Shown: positions 57,418 to 64,000 of the stretch, piece by piece
Layout of the letters: every line of letters starts with the position of its first letter
Position numbering within the stretch: position 1 is the stretch's first letter
Source: JABMNT01 sp048262655
GTDB lineage: Bacteria > Pseudomonadota > Alphaproteobacteria > Rhodospirillales > Casp-alpha2
Direction of reading: 5' to 3'
Assembly: GCA_048262655.1 (NCBI GenBank)
Contig: JBLXEY010000007.1
Span: 248,001 to 312,000 of the forward strand
Length of the DNA: 64,000 bases
Program-made: the position numbers and the translations under genes
Notes under the pieces: generated by a model
Told to the model about the DNA's origin: nothing
Databases searched by the model: none
Seen by the model: the letters and a program-made list of their open reading frames with translations, nothing else

Positions 57418-57762
57418 ATGGCTGAAACTGACTCTGACGCGAAAACCACCAAACCCAAAGTTCTCATGATCTGCATAAACAGGCGGTTTCGGGTTGATGA
57501 AGCCTCTTGTGCGGCGCGCGAGAGCCCGGCCATCGCTGGCGCGCTCGAGGACGGTGTGCAGCAGCGAAAGATCGATATTCGTGTTGAGCGCAGTGTGTGC
57601 ATGGGACAGTGTCAGGTTGGTCCGACAATTCGTCTGGCTCCGGGGGGGCGGTTTATTCTCGGTAAATCAATGGACGATGTTGATGAAATACTGGACGAAC
57701 TTGAACGTCTTTGCGGAACCCGTGAAGATGATGCTTTGCCGCTCGATTTACTGGGTTCGTGA
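57418..57762 (+). CDS. Thioredoxin-like 2Fe-2S ferredoxin domain protein
   Basis: A small protein with the four-Cys pattern of thioredoxin-like [2Fe-2S] ferredoxins: Cys in VLMICINRR, Cys in EASCAARES, then SVCMGQCQVGPTIRLAPGG. Counted from the chosen ATG at 57418 it has 114 residues; ATG codons at 57328 and 57379 would lengthen it with no clear gain. Family members transfer electrons; many are linked to cobaltochelatase or hydrogenase genes, but none is near. The strong terminator at 57891 ends its transcript. Confidence 0.8.
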   Translation: MAETDSDAKTTKPKVLMICINRRFRVDEASCAARESPAIAGALEDGVQQRKIDIRVERSVCMGQCQVGPTIRLAPGGRFILGKSMDDVDEILDELERLCGTREDDALPLDLLGS

Positions 57763-57890
57763 AAATTTTTATATTTATTTACGGTTGTGTGACGGGTGTC
57801 ACAGCAAAGTTATGCGCGTTAGGCAATAGTAGGAATTGTTGGAGGGGGATCTTCATTGAATCCCTTCCCTTCCCTCAAGAGCACTAACTC

Positions 57891-57922
57891 AGGTCGGGTT
57901 TTTATAACCCGACCTTTTTTTT
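57891..57922 (+). terminator. Strong intrinsic terminator
   Basis: AGGTCGGGTT (57891-57900) pairs perfectly with AACCCGACCT (57906-57915) across a five-base loop, followed by a run of eight T to 57922. It stops transcription from the 2Fe-2S gene and lies just before the stop codon of the EamA gene on the other strand. Confidence 0.92.
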
Positions 57923-58802
57923 ATCCGAGTTTCAGGTGGCGTTCCCGAAAAGATATATACAGCCCGCTCCCAACAATTATGGCCATGCCCGTCCACGTAT
58001 ATACATCCGGAAGATCGCCAAACAATACGTAGCCCAGGACGCAGGTCATAATAACCTCAGAATATCCATAGGGCGCTAACATGGATGCTTCCGCATATTC
58101 GAAGGCCTTGATAATCAGGTAATGTCCAAAAGCCGCGATAGCACCAAGCAGAACCATTAAGAGAAGATCCGTATCACTTGGTGGCTGCCATTCTGCTGGC
58201 ACCAGAAGCGAAAAAACGACAGCGCCAACAAGAGCCGAAAAGGTCAAAGTCACCAGTGGCGGTGCCGTATTTGCCAGCTTTCGCGTCGCAATCAGATAGC
58301 ATCCATACGTAACCCCTGCCCCCAGAGCAAAAAGAGAACCGATGCCGCCAACTGAGAAACCCGGGCGGATAATGATCATCGCACCGATTAAGCCAATAAC
58401 GACAGCGGTCCATCTCCGACGGCCCACGGTTTCTTTCAGGACAAGTGCGGACATAACAGTGACGATAAACGGGTATATGAAGACCAAAGCGAGCGCATCT
58501 GCCAGCGGGATGAGGGCAATTGCCGAAAAATACAGAAAGGTTGAGAACATTAAAAAGGTGCTGCGCAGGATTTGTAAGCCCGGTGAAGCGGGTATAACTG
58601 ACCGAACACCATATTTAACGATGATGATCGGCAGTAATATAATAAAATGAAAGAAATATCGCGCCCAGGTGATTTGAGTTACGGAATAATCAGCACTCAG
58701 GTGTTTTGCAATAGCATCTAGAAACGGGATGACAAACATTGCCGCGACCAGCAAACCGATTCCGATAAGATGTCTGCGGTCGTGGGACAGTATTGGCGGC
58801 AT
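57921..58802 (-). CDS. EamA/DMT-superfamily permease
   Basis: A 293-residue membrane protein with ten hydrophobic segments in two five-helix EamA repeats. The pattern QILRSTFLMFSTFLYFSAIA and LALVFIYPFIVTVMSALVLK in the first half, repeated as AFEYAEASMLAPYGYSEVIM in the second, is typical of the drug/metabolite transporter family. The substrate cannot be judged; members export amino acids, nucleosides or other metabolites. The gene is convergent with the 2Fe-2S protein gene and divergent from the oxidoreductase gene at 58920. Confidence 0.88.
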   Translation of the reverse strand: MPPILSHDRRHLIGIGLLVAAMFVIPFLDAIAKHLSADYSVTQITWARYFFHFIILLPIIIVKYGVRSVIPASPGLQILRSTFLMFSTFLYFSAIALIPLADALALVFIYPFIVTVMSALVLKETVGRRRWTAVVIGLIGAMIIIRPGFSVGGIGSLFALGAGVTYGCYLIATRKLANTAPPLVTLTFSALVGAVVFSLLVPAEWQPPSDTDLLLMVLLGAIAAFGHYLIIKAFEYAEASMLAPYGYSEVIMTCVLGYVLFGDLPDVYTWTGMAIIVGSGLYISFRERHLKLG

Positions 58803-58919
58803 GAAGCTATCGTTTCAAATTAGCGTTTTACATAGATAAAAGTCTCTCAGTGTGTAATGAACATGCTATGGCGTGATGTGCCAGTGAATTAGTGAAAAAG
58901 TATCTGGAAAAAATAGTTC

Positions 58920-59909
58920 ATGGATGGCTCTCAAGAAACCCGTCGATCGTTAGGTGTTGCTGTTTGGGGGATCGGGTCGCACGCGATTAAAACGGTGTTG
59001 CCGGAATTGGCTGTAAACAGCGACGTGGACATTGTTGGACTGCATAGCCGCAATACCGTTACGTGTCAGGCGCAGGCCGCTCACTATGGCTGTTGCGTTT
59101 TTTCTGATCCCGAGGTGATGCTCTCTAGCCCAGATGTTGACGTTGTCTATCTGGCAACCCCAACATCGTTGCATTTTGAACATGCCAAAGCGGTTCTGGG
59201 AGCTGGTAAGCACTTGTGGTGTGAAAAACCGATGACCACAACCTTATCGGACGCTGAAGCGCTGAAAGCGTTGGCGGAAACTCAAGATGTATTGCTTGCT
59301 GTCGTTTGTGCCCCGAAATATCACCCTCATTTTCAGGCCGTTCGTGATCAATTTAACGATGCAGGGATTGGCACCCCGAAGCATTTTGACGCTGTTTTTC
59401 AGTTCCCTCATCTCGACCAGACAAATTTTCGTTATGATCCCGATCTGGGTGGCGGAGCCTTATTAGATGTGGGTTTTTATCTGTTCGACGTTGTCGACGC
59501 TTTATGCCCGTATGCGCTTGAGAGCTTTACGTGTGACATCAAGACTGAAGAAGGGTTTCGGGTCGATACAAGTGGAACTGCCCTGCTCACCTATGCGAAC
59601 GGTGTTACGGCCTCTTTGCGTTGGGGGTATGGCGGGGCATATGAGAACGCGATTTCCATCGAGGGCGACCAAGGGAGGGTGTTGGCAGAACCATTTTTTT
59701 CAAAACCTGCCAATCGTTCGCCAAGTGTTTGTGTTACAGGCCTCGACGGTGCGATCCGGCATATTGATTTTGAGAATGCGCGCCCGTTCAGGCATATGAT
59801 CCAAGCGTTCGCCAACGCCGTGCATGATCCAGATCTTCGAGGAAAACTTATCGAAAGCGGCGTGCACGCCCAACATCTGTTGGAGCAAGCAAAGATGAAG
59901 GGCTCTTGA
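58920..59909 (+). CDS. Gfo/Idh/MocA-family oxidoreductase
   Basis: A 329-residue NAD(P)-dependent oxidoreductase. The Rossmann part has GVAVWGIGSHAIKTVLPELA and DVDVVYLATPTSLHFEHAKA, with the catalytic EKP motif in WCEKPMTTTLSDAEALKALA. The C-terminal domain includes GGGALLDVGFYLFDVVDALC, a typical G-G-G-x-L-x-D-x-G signature. Members act on sugars, inositols or biliverdin-like compounds; the substrate here is unknown. It has no operon partners, and tRNA-Pro lies 34 bases downstream on the other strand. Confidence 0.87.
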   Translation: MDGSQETRRSLGVAVWGIGSHAIKTVLPELAVNSDVDIVGLHSRNTVTCQAQAAHYGCCVFSDPEVMLSSPDVDVVYLATPTSLHFEHAKAVLGAGKHLWCEKPMTTTLSDAEALKALAETQDVLLAVVCAPKYHPHFQAVRDQFNDAGIGTPKHFDAVFQFPHLDQTNFRYDPDLGGGALLDVGFYLFDVVDALCPYALESFTCDIKTEEGFRVDTSGTALLTYANGVTASLRWGYGGAYENAISIEGDQGRVLAEPFFSKPANRSPSVCVTGLDGAIRHIDFENARPFRHMIQAFANAVHDPDLRGKLIESGVHAQHLLEQAKMKGS

Positions 59910-59942
59910 GGCGTAACGCATAATATTCAGGGGAATTCGAGA

Positions 59943-60019
59943 TGGTCGGGAAGACAGGATTTGAACCTGCGACCGCTCGGCCCCCAGCCGAGTACTCTAC
60001 CAGACTGAGCTACTTCCCG
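59943..60019 (-). tRNA. tRNA-Pro (anticodon GGG)
   Basis: Read on the minus strand the 77-base gene starts CGGGAAGTAGCTCAG, has the anticodon stem CTCGG/CCGAG with the loop CTGGGGG, so the anticodon is GGG (Pro codon CCC). The T arm is GCAGGTTCAAATCCTGT (five-pair stem) and the acceptor stem CGGGAAG/CTTCCCG pairs in full. The discriminator A and an encoded CCA end the gene. All four arms are complete. Confidence 0.96.
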
Positions 60020-60116
60020 TCTCGAATGCGCGCACTATAAGCACCGCTATCTGCTCACGCAATATCCGGTTTTAAATAAACAACAATCTTATGCGATCTG
60101 GGAAATTGCAGCCCGT

Positions 60117-60509
60117 TTAAGCCCAGCTGCGCAGAAGGCCCTGAATGTCGCGCAGCTCGGTCAGAAGCCCCTGTAATTCGCTGTCACGTGCATCGGCGGC
60201 AGGACGGGGCTGCTGTGCGTTTTCGGCTGTGGCGGGACTGTCAGCAGCAGCAGTCGTCATAGTGCCATCACGCAATAACTTCTGTACTCCTTTGATTGTA
60301 TAACCGTTGTCATACAGCAGGCCGCGAATTTGCTTTAAAAGTTTTATATCTTCGGGTCGATAATAGCGGCGACCGCCGCCCCGTTTTAAGGGCCGAATTT
60401 GATTGAACTTGGTTTCCCAGAATCTAAGAACGTGTTGTGGTAAATCCAGTTCTTTGGCGACTTCACTTATGGTGCGAAATGCAGACGCTGACTTGGAACC
60501 ACTTGCCAT
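60117..60509 (-). CDS. MerR-family transcriptional regulator next to ihfA
   Basis: A 130-residue DNA-binding protein with a MerR helix-turn-helix: FRTISEVAKELDLPQHVLRF and WETKFNQIRPLKRGGGRRYY, then RPEDIKLLKQIRGLLYDNGY. The C-terminal 50 residues are Ala/Gln/Pro-rich and end in a helix (ELRDIQGLLRSW); no metal-binding Cys are present. MerR proteins of this type directly after ihfA are a conserved feature in alphaproteobacteria, but their target is not known. It starts five bases after ihfA. Confidence 0.88.
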   Translation of the reverse strand: MASGSKSASAFRTISEVAKELDLPQHVLRFWETKFNQIRPLKRGGGRRYYRPEDIKLLKQIRGLLYDNGYTIKGVQKLLRDGTMTTAAADSPATAENAQQPRPAADARDSELQGLLTELRDIQGLLRSWA

Positions 60510-60514
60510 TGTCG

Positions 60515-60829
60515 TTAGGAACTATCGCCGGGACGTCGATATTCGTTGATCCTGCTTTTCAAAACCTGAGACGGCCTGAAAACAAGAACTTTACGCGGCA
60601 AAATGGGGACTTCTTCGCCGGTTTTTGGATTTCGTCCAACGCGCTCGCCCTTCTGGCGCACAGAAAAACTACCGAATGACGAAATTTTTACTGTCTCTCC
60701 AGCCGTAAGAGCATCACCCATGTGATTAAGTACAGTCTCGAGGAGATCCGCCGACTCGTTGCGCGAAAGACCGACCTCTTGATAAACCGCCTCACCCAAT
60801 TGGGCGCGCGTTACGGTTTTGCCTGTCAT
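60515..60829 (-). CDS. ihfA: Integration host factor alpha subunit
   Basis: IHF bends DNA at specific sites, which helps sigma-54 promoters such as those activated by NtrC. The 104-residue protein has the HU/IHF fold: TVTRAQLGEAVYQEVGLSRN, FGSFSVRQKGERVGRNPKTG with the conserved PRRKVLVFRPS-like arm (LPRKVLVFRPSQVLKSRI). The acidic-to-basic pattern and GRNPKTGE mark the alpha subunit. It is upstream of the merR-like gene. The 250 bases before it (60830-61079) hold no gene; its promoter should be there. Confidence 0.94.
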   Translation of the reverse strand: MTGKTVTRAQLGEAVYQEVGLSRNESADLLETVLNHMGDALTAGETVKISSFGSFSVRQKGERVGRNPKTGEEVPILPRKVLVFRPSQVLKSRINEYRRPGDSS

Positions 60830-61079
60830 TCCAATGATCCCCTTGTTGGCTTATGATGATTGTAAACTATCTCTAACCGGGATTTAGGTCAATATTTCAA
60901 TAGGATGAGAGGCCGAACTCTTTTTGGTGCCGGTTAAAAATTGAACAAATGTCGAATGCCGCGCCTTAAACCCTCTCATAACGCCTATCTTAAGTGGTAT
61001 AATAATTTTTATTGCCTTAAATAGATTGTGCGATGGCTGATCATCTATATGAGAGACTGGCTGATTTCATCGACTGGTA

Positions 61080-61844
61080 TTATTCAGGACTATCTGCGGA
61101 AAGTGCGCGGGCGGCTTTTTTAAGAACCGGTAGAAAGGTACGCGCGCGCTCAAGATCCATGCGCACCGTGGGGGCATGGAACGCTAAAGCGGCAACCATG
61201 CGTCCCTTGTCATCATTTATGGGGACGGCGAGCGCAACCATGCCTTCGACAAACTCTTCATCATCGACGCCGACACCGTCTTTGCGGATTTTCTCCAGTT
61301 CAACAACCAGCGCATCTGCATCGGTTATTGTGTTCTCGGTAAACTTTTCCAAAGGAAGTGTTGGGACCAAGTCATTGCGTTGTCTCGGGGTGAGCGCACT
61401 TAAATAAAGCTTGCCGCTGGCTGTGCAATGCGATGGGACGTTGCTGCCAATGGGAAGTTGATGGCGAAGCGGCCATTTGGTCTCGACGCGGTCCGAATAA
61501 TACATTTCAATCCCGCGTGGGATAACAATGTTGCAGGTTTCTCCAATTTCCTGTGAAACGCCCATCAGGATACCGTGCCGATAGGTGCGTTCCCCGGTGG
61601 CTGCCAGGGTCATGTGTGCCAACTTGCGAAGTCGATTGCCACCGACGTAACCCCGCCCGCTTAAATCCAGTCGAATGAACCCTTCCGCTTCCAGTAAATT
61701 GCACTGGCGATGGAGAGTGGCTTTTGGCAAACCCGTTGGTTCAACCAGATCAACCACTGTCATCGGTCGGTCTGCTTGAACAACGGCCTCGACGACTTCC
61801 AGAGCGCGGACTGATCGCGATGTTTTATCCTGTTTGTCGTCCAT
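61080..61844 (-). CDS. IclR-family transcriptional regulator
   Basis: A 254-residue repressor-type protein. An N-terminal winged helix-turn-helix (ALEVVEAVVQADRPMTVVDL, GLPKATLHRQCNLLEAEGFI) is followed by the IclR ligand-binding domain with GETCNIVIPRGIEMYYSDRV, HCTASGKLYLSALTPRQRND and VDDEEFVEGMVALAVPINDD. It starts 20 bases after dctM and is the last gene of the TRAP operon, so it most likely senses the transported acid or a product of it and controls the operon. The ligand is not evident. Confidence 0.9.
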   Translation of the reverse strand: MDDKQDKTSRSVRALEVVEAVVQADRPMTVVDLVEPTGLPKATLHRQCNLLEAEGFIRLDLSGRGYVGGNRLRKLAHMTLAATGERTYRHGILMGVSQEIGETCNIVIPRGIEMYYSDRVETKWPLRHQLPIGSNVPSHCTASGKLYLSALTPRQRNDLVPTLPLEKFTENTITDADALVVELEKIRKDGVGVDDEEFVEGMVALAVPINDDKGRMVAALAFHAPTVRMDLERARTFLPVLKKAARALSADSPE

Positions 61845-61863
61845 AGATGAAAATTAGAATCCT

Positions 61864-63243
61864 CTAATTTGAATGTTGATACACTCCCGCTCCATCGTTG
61901 AACAAAAGGATCGTCGAGAGATCAGGCACAAGGACAATAATTATCCATGCGATCATCAATGCCAATAGATAAGGTACCGTATACTTCAACAATCGGAAAT
62001 ATGGAATACCGGTAATGCCGCTCGCGACATAAAGATTTAAACCATAAGGGGGCGTAATAAACCCAATGGCATCACCGACCAGGAAAATAACCGCGAAATG
62101 AATGGGATCAACCCCTATTCCAGCCGCGATCGGCGCCAGGATGGGAGCCAAAATAATCGTATTGGGTAGACTTTCCAATATGGTACCTGCCAACAAGACG
62201 ATCAACATGCAGGCAAAAAGTATCGGATAATAGCCGCCCAGGTTTGCCAATAATTCCGTGACAAAGTCTTTTGCGCCCAGCAGTGACAAAATTTGTTGCA
62301 TGACAACCGAGATCGCAATCAACGGGGCCAGCAAACCTGTAATTTGTCCGGAACGCATAATGACGTTGGGTAAATCAGAAACTGAAAAGCCTTGTACCAC
62401 TAAAATACGGGCTAATCTTTTGCCGGAGCTTTCATTCTCTTTCTGTTCGCCCAACATTTTATTTATCGGGTGCATGATCAATCCAACGATCAGGCAAAAC
62501 CCTGCCGTTACGCCGGCGGCCTCGGTCGGCGAGAACTTACCTGCGTAAATTCCCCAGATAACCAGAATAATTGCGAAGAACCCAAGCCATGCGGCAAGGG
62601 CTGTCCGGGCAATGCGAGCAATGTTGAAATCAATGAGTTTGCCCCAACCATTTTTGCGCGACAGGTACCAGCAAGCAAATTGCATGGCGATAACCATTAA
62701 GAGCCCCGGCAGCAAACCGCCTATAAACAGGTCACTAATTGATAGGTTCATCAGGAACCCATAAACAATAAAGATAATACTTGGAGGAATGATAATACCA
62801 ACGGTACCGCCGGCAGCGACGGTTGCTGCTGCGAAATTCTTATCGTAGCCGTTTTTTCGCATCTCTGGATACATGATCGAGCCAATGGTCGCTGTTGTCG
62901 CAGAGTTTGAGCCTGAAATCGCCGCGAACAGGCCACAGGCACCAAGTGACGCCATTGCCAGACCACCCCGCAACGAGCCTAATACTGAATAGGCAAAATC
63001 AGACAATCGTTTGGCGATGCCGGCGTTATTGATTAAGTCGCCGGTCAGAATGAAAAGCGGTAACGCCAGCAGGCCGAAGAAATTCAAGCCTTCGTATAGC
63101 GTGACCCCGACGTTTGCCAAGGTAAAGTCAATGACCAAGCTGACGCCGACAACCCAAAGTCCTATGATCAAAAAAATGGGGACGCCCAAGACAAACAAAA
63201 TCGTTACGCCGATTGAGATCAGGCCAATATATAAACCATCCAT
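61864..63243 (-). CDS. dctM: TRAP transporter large permease DctM
   Basis: The large membrane subunit of a tripartite ATP-independent periplasmic transporter, which imports organic acids with sodium. The 459-residue product has about twelve or more helices, with family motifs GLLALPLFILTGDLINNAGI, GAISGSNSATTATIGSIMYP-like (AAISGSNSATTATIGSIMYP), GGTVGIIIPPSIIFIVYGFL and FLVGDAIGFITPPYGLNLYV. A long cytoplasmic loop (about residues 245-290) is larger than in DctM of Rhodobacter. It follows dctQ after five bases. Confidence 0.92.
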   Translation of the reverse strand: MDGLYIGLISIGVTILFVLGVPIFLIIGLWVVGVSLVIDFTLANVGVTLYEGLNFFGLLALPLFILTGDLINNAGIAKRLSDFAYSVLGSLRGGLAMASLGACGLFAAISGSNSATTATIGSIMYPEMRKNGYDKNFAAATVAAGGTVGIIIPPSIIFIVYGFLMNLSISDLFIGGLLPGLLMVIAMQFACWYLSRKNGWGKLIDFNIARIARTALAAWLGFFAIILVIWGIYAGKFSPTEAAGVTAGFCLIVGLIMHPINKMLGEQKENESSGKRLARILVVQGFSVSDLPNVIMRSGQITGLLAPLIAISVVMQQILSLLGAKDFVTELLANLGGYYPILFACMLIVLLAGTILESLPNTIILAPILAPIAAGIGVDPIHFAVIFLVGDAIGFITPPYGLNLYVASGITGIPYFRLLKYTVPYLLALMIAWIIIVLVPDLSTILLFNDGAGVYQHSN

Positions 63244-63248
63244 ATCCC

Positions 63249-63767
63249 CTACTCCCCCAACATGCTAACGGCGACGGTAAGCGGCTTGCCGCTCTTCCAG
63301 GTTTGGAAATCGCTATAAAGATTTTGCAGGACACGGATCACCAGCAGCGTCCATGCAACGGGTGTTGCCATGTAGAACCACCATTGCATAACGTCATCCG
63401 TACCGGTAACGATGGCAAAGTTATCGTACGAGAGATAAACCTGCTGAACTGAAAAATAGCTGACAACGCCCGCAAAAAGAATCCACAAAGCAGCATCCAT
63501 AACCATACAGGCAAACTGCCCATTATGGGAAAGTCGAACCCGGAGTTCATCGAAACGCAGGTGTGTTCGTATTTTTACGTTGTAGGCACAACCGATCCAG
63601 GTAATCCAAAGAAACAGGTAGATCGGAATTGTTGAACTCCATGCTGCCTGTTCATTTAACAAAAATCGCCGGACAACTTCGACGAAGATAATAGCCGCCA
63701 TTGTTACATAACAAATAAGGATAATTATCTTTTCAATATTCGCATCAAACCAACGCACAACCCCCAT
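63249..63767 (-). CDS. dctQ: TRAP transporter small permease DctQ
   Basis: The small membrane subunit of the TRAP system. The ATG at 63767, with GGGAGG upstream, gives 172 residues beginning MGVVRWFDANIEKIIILICY; an earlier in-frame start at 63956 runs through the end of dctP and is not supported. Four helices and the EVVRRFLLNEQAAWSSTIPI and LFLWITWIGCAYNVKIRTHL motifs are typical. It is preceded by dctP after an 88-base gap that contains a strong hairpin (63816-63843), and it is followed directly by dctM. Confidence 0.88.
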   Translation of the reverse strand: MGVVRWFDANIEKIIILICYVTMAAIIFVEVVRRFLLNEQAAWSSTIPIYLFLWITWIGCAYNVKIRTHLRFDELRVRLSHNGQFACMVMDAALWILFAGVVSYFSVQQVYLSYDNFAIVTGTDDVMQWWFYMATPVAWTLLVIRVLQNLYSDFQTWKSGKPLTVAVSMLGE

Positions 63768-63815
63768 CGAACACGCCTCCCGTTCGTTAGCACTGCTTTC
63801 GATTATACACGTAGA

Positions 63816-63843
63816 TTGGGTGCAGCTGAACAGCTGCACCCAA
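63816..63843 (-). other. Strong hairpin in the dctP-dctQ gap
   Basis: TTGGGTGCAGCTG (63816-63828) pairs perfectly with CAGCTGCACCCAA (63831-63843), a 13-pair stem with a two-base tip. It starts 12 bases after the dctP stop on the minus strand and no T run follows it. It could stabilise the 3' end of dctP mRNA or reduce read-through into the permease genes, so that the binding protein is made in excess. Confidence 0.75.
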
Positions 63844-63855
63844 TAGAGAGGGAAA

Positions 63856-64000
63856 TTAACCCTTCCACCAACGCCTTGGTTCGACGTTTTCAGCCAAGGT
63901 GTCCTTGGGGATTTCACGTGCGATGTCATAAATGTACTTGTAGGTATCCATGCCACCGGACCAGCCGTTAATGCGCTCGCGCCATTTCTCCCACTCTTTG
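63856..64000 (-). CDS. TRAP transporter substrate-binding protein DctP (C-terminal end; cut by the window edge)
   Basis: The last 47 or so residues of a protein whose gene continues past the right edge. The visible part reads EWEKWRERINGWSGG and then YIYDIAREIPKDTLAENVEP, ending RRWWKG. A Trp-rich C-terminus is seen in several TRAP binding proteins, but the main argument is position: it lies upstream of dctQ-dctM on the same strand in the usual P-Q-M order. The substrate cannot be told. Confidence 0.7.
   Translation of the reverse strand, partial: KEWEKWRERINGWSGGMDTYKYIYDIAREIPKDTLAENVEPRRWWKG

Noticed and set aside
61033..61407. Open frame of 124 codons opposite the IclR gene
   Set aside because: It is antisense to the C-terminal IclR domain, Ser/Thr/Arg rich, and has no family marks.
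63768..63956. N-terminal extension of DctQ
   Set aside because: It runs through the dctP end and the hairpin; the ATG at 63767 has a good ribosome site and gives a normal DctQ.
1..64000. Prophage, insertion sequences, integrative elements or rRNA genes
   Set aside because: No transposase, integrase, phage structural gene, or rRNA sequence was seen on either strand.

Overview
The window reads as chromosomal DNA of an alphaproteobacterium, most like the Rhodospirillales/Kiloniellales group. This rests on the block dusB-ntrB-ntrC-ntrY-ntrX-trkA followed by a D-amino-acid aminotransferase, hfq and hflX, on a fused ispDF gene, and on an ihfA-merR pair. Base composition looks moderate (roughly half G+C by eye). 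I saw no prophage, transposase, integrase or CRISPR array. Species cannot be named from this sequence.

Layout. Positions 1-9340 form a heme-iron island: exbB (cut by the window edge), two exbD genes, tonB, hemP and hmuS run forward. They face hmuR-hmuT-hmuU-hmuV plus a VOC-fold gene on the other strand. 9477-18470 holds a TauE/SafE permease, a SOUL lipoprotein-photolyase-DUF3429 run, a small autonomous-looking transcript ending in a strong terminator, an alanine-type symporter with a universal stress protein, a divergent Lrp/AsnC regulator and the helicase hrpB. 18597-24866 is a second iron locus behind a Fur-like box: imelysin, multicopper oxidase, di-heme oxidoreductase, a second imelysin, an overlooked 44-codon ORF and a DUF1513 gene. 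24933-28515 has a PuuD-like amidotransferase, mazG, an unknown lipoprotein and a secreted alpha/beta hydrolase. 28640-32663 is a compact six-gene operon: an ABC importer of the NitT/TauT type followed by a three-subunit nitrile hydratase/thiocyanate hydrolase-type metalloenzyme whose beta chain is split in two.

33162-41457 carries a beta-hydroxyacid dehydrogenase, a small cell-surface cluster (methyltransferase, DUF6165, GT9), an inositol-monophosphatase-like enzyme, an ABC-F ATPase and an orphan CHASE-PAS histidine kinase. 41693-54572 is the hflX-hfq-HAD-dat-trkA-ntrXYCB-dusB-ccsA-like block, all on the minus strand. 54720-60829 has ispDF, a degenerate response regulator, small proteins, an EamA permease, a Gfo/Idh oxidoreductase, tRNA-Pro(GGG), a MerR protein and ihfA. 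The right edge is a TRAP transporter (dctP partial, dctQ, dctM) with an IclR regulator.

How it fits together. The two iron loci together would allow TonB-driven heme uptake (receptor, periplasmic binding, ABC import, cytoplasmic HmuS) and an imelysin/oxidase route for inorganic iron. The operators seen upstream of hmuR and of the first imelysin suggest iron control. The Ntr block handles nitrogen status. The hydratase operon could feed nitrogen from an imported nitrile or thiocyanate-like compound. The most unusual items are the second ExbD, which has Asn where the proton-carrying Asp normally sits, the split-beta hydratase with its own importer, and two short unannotated ORFs.
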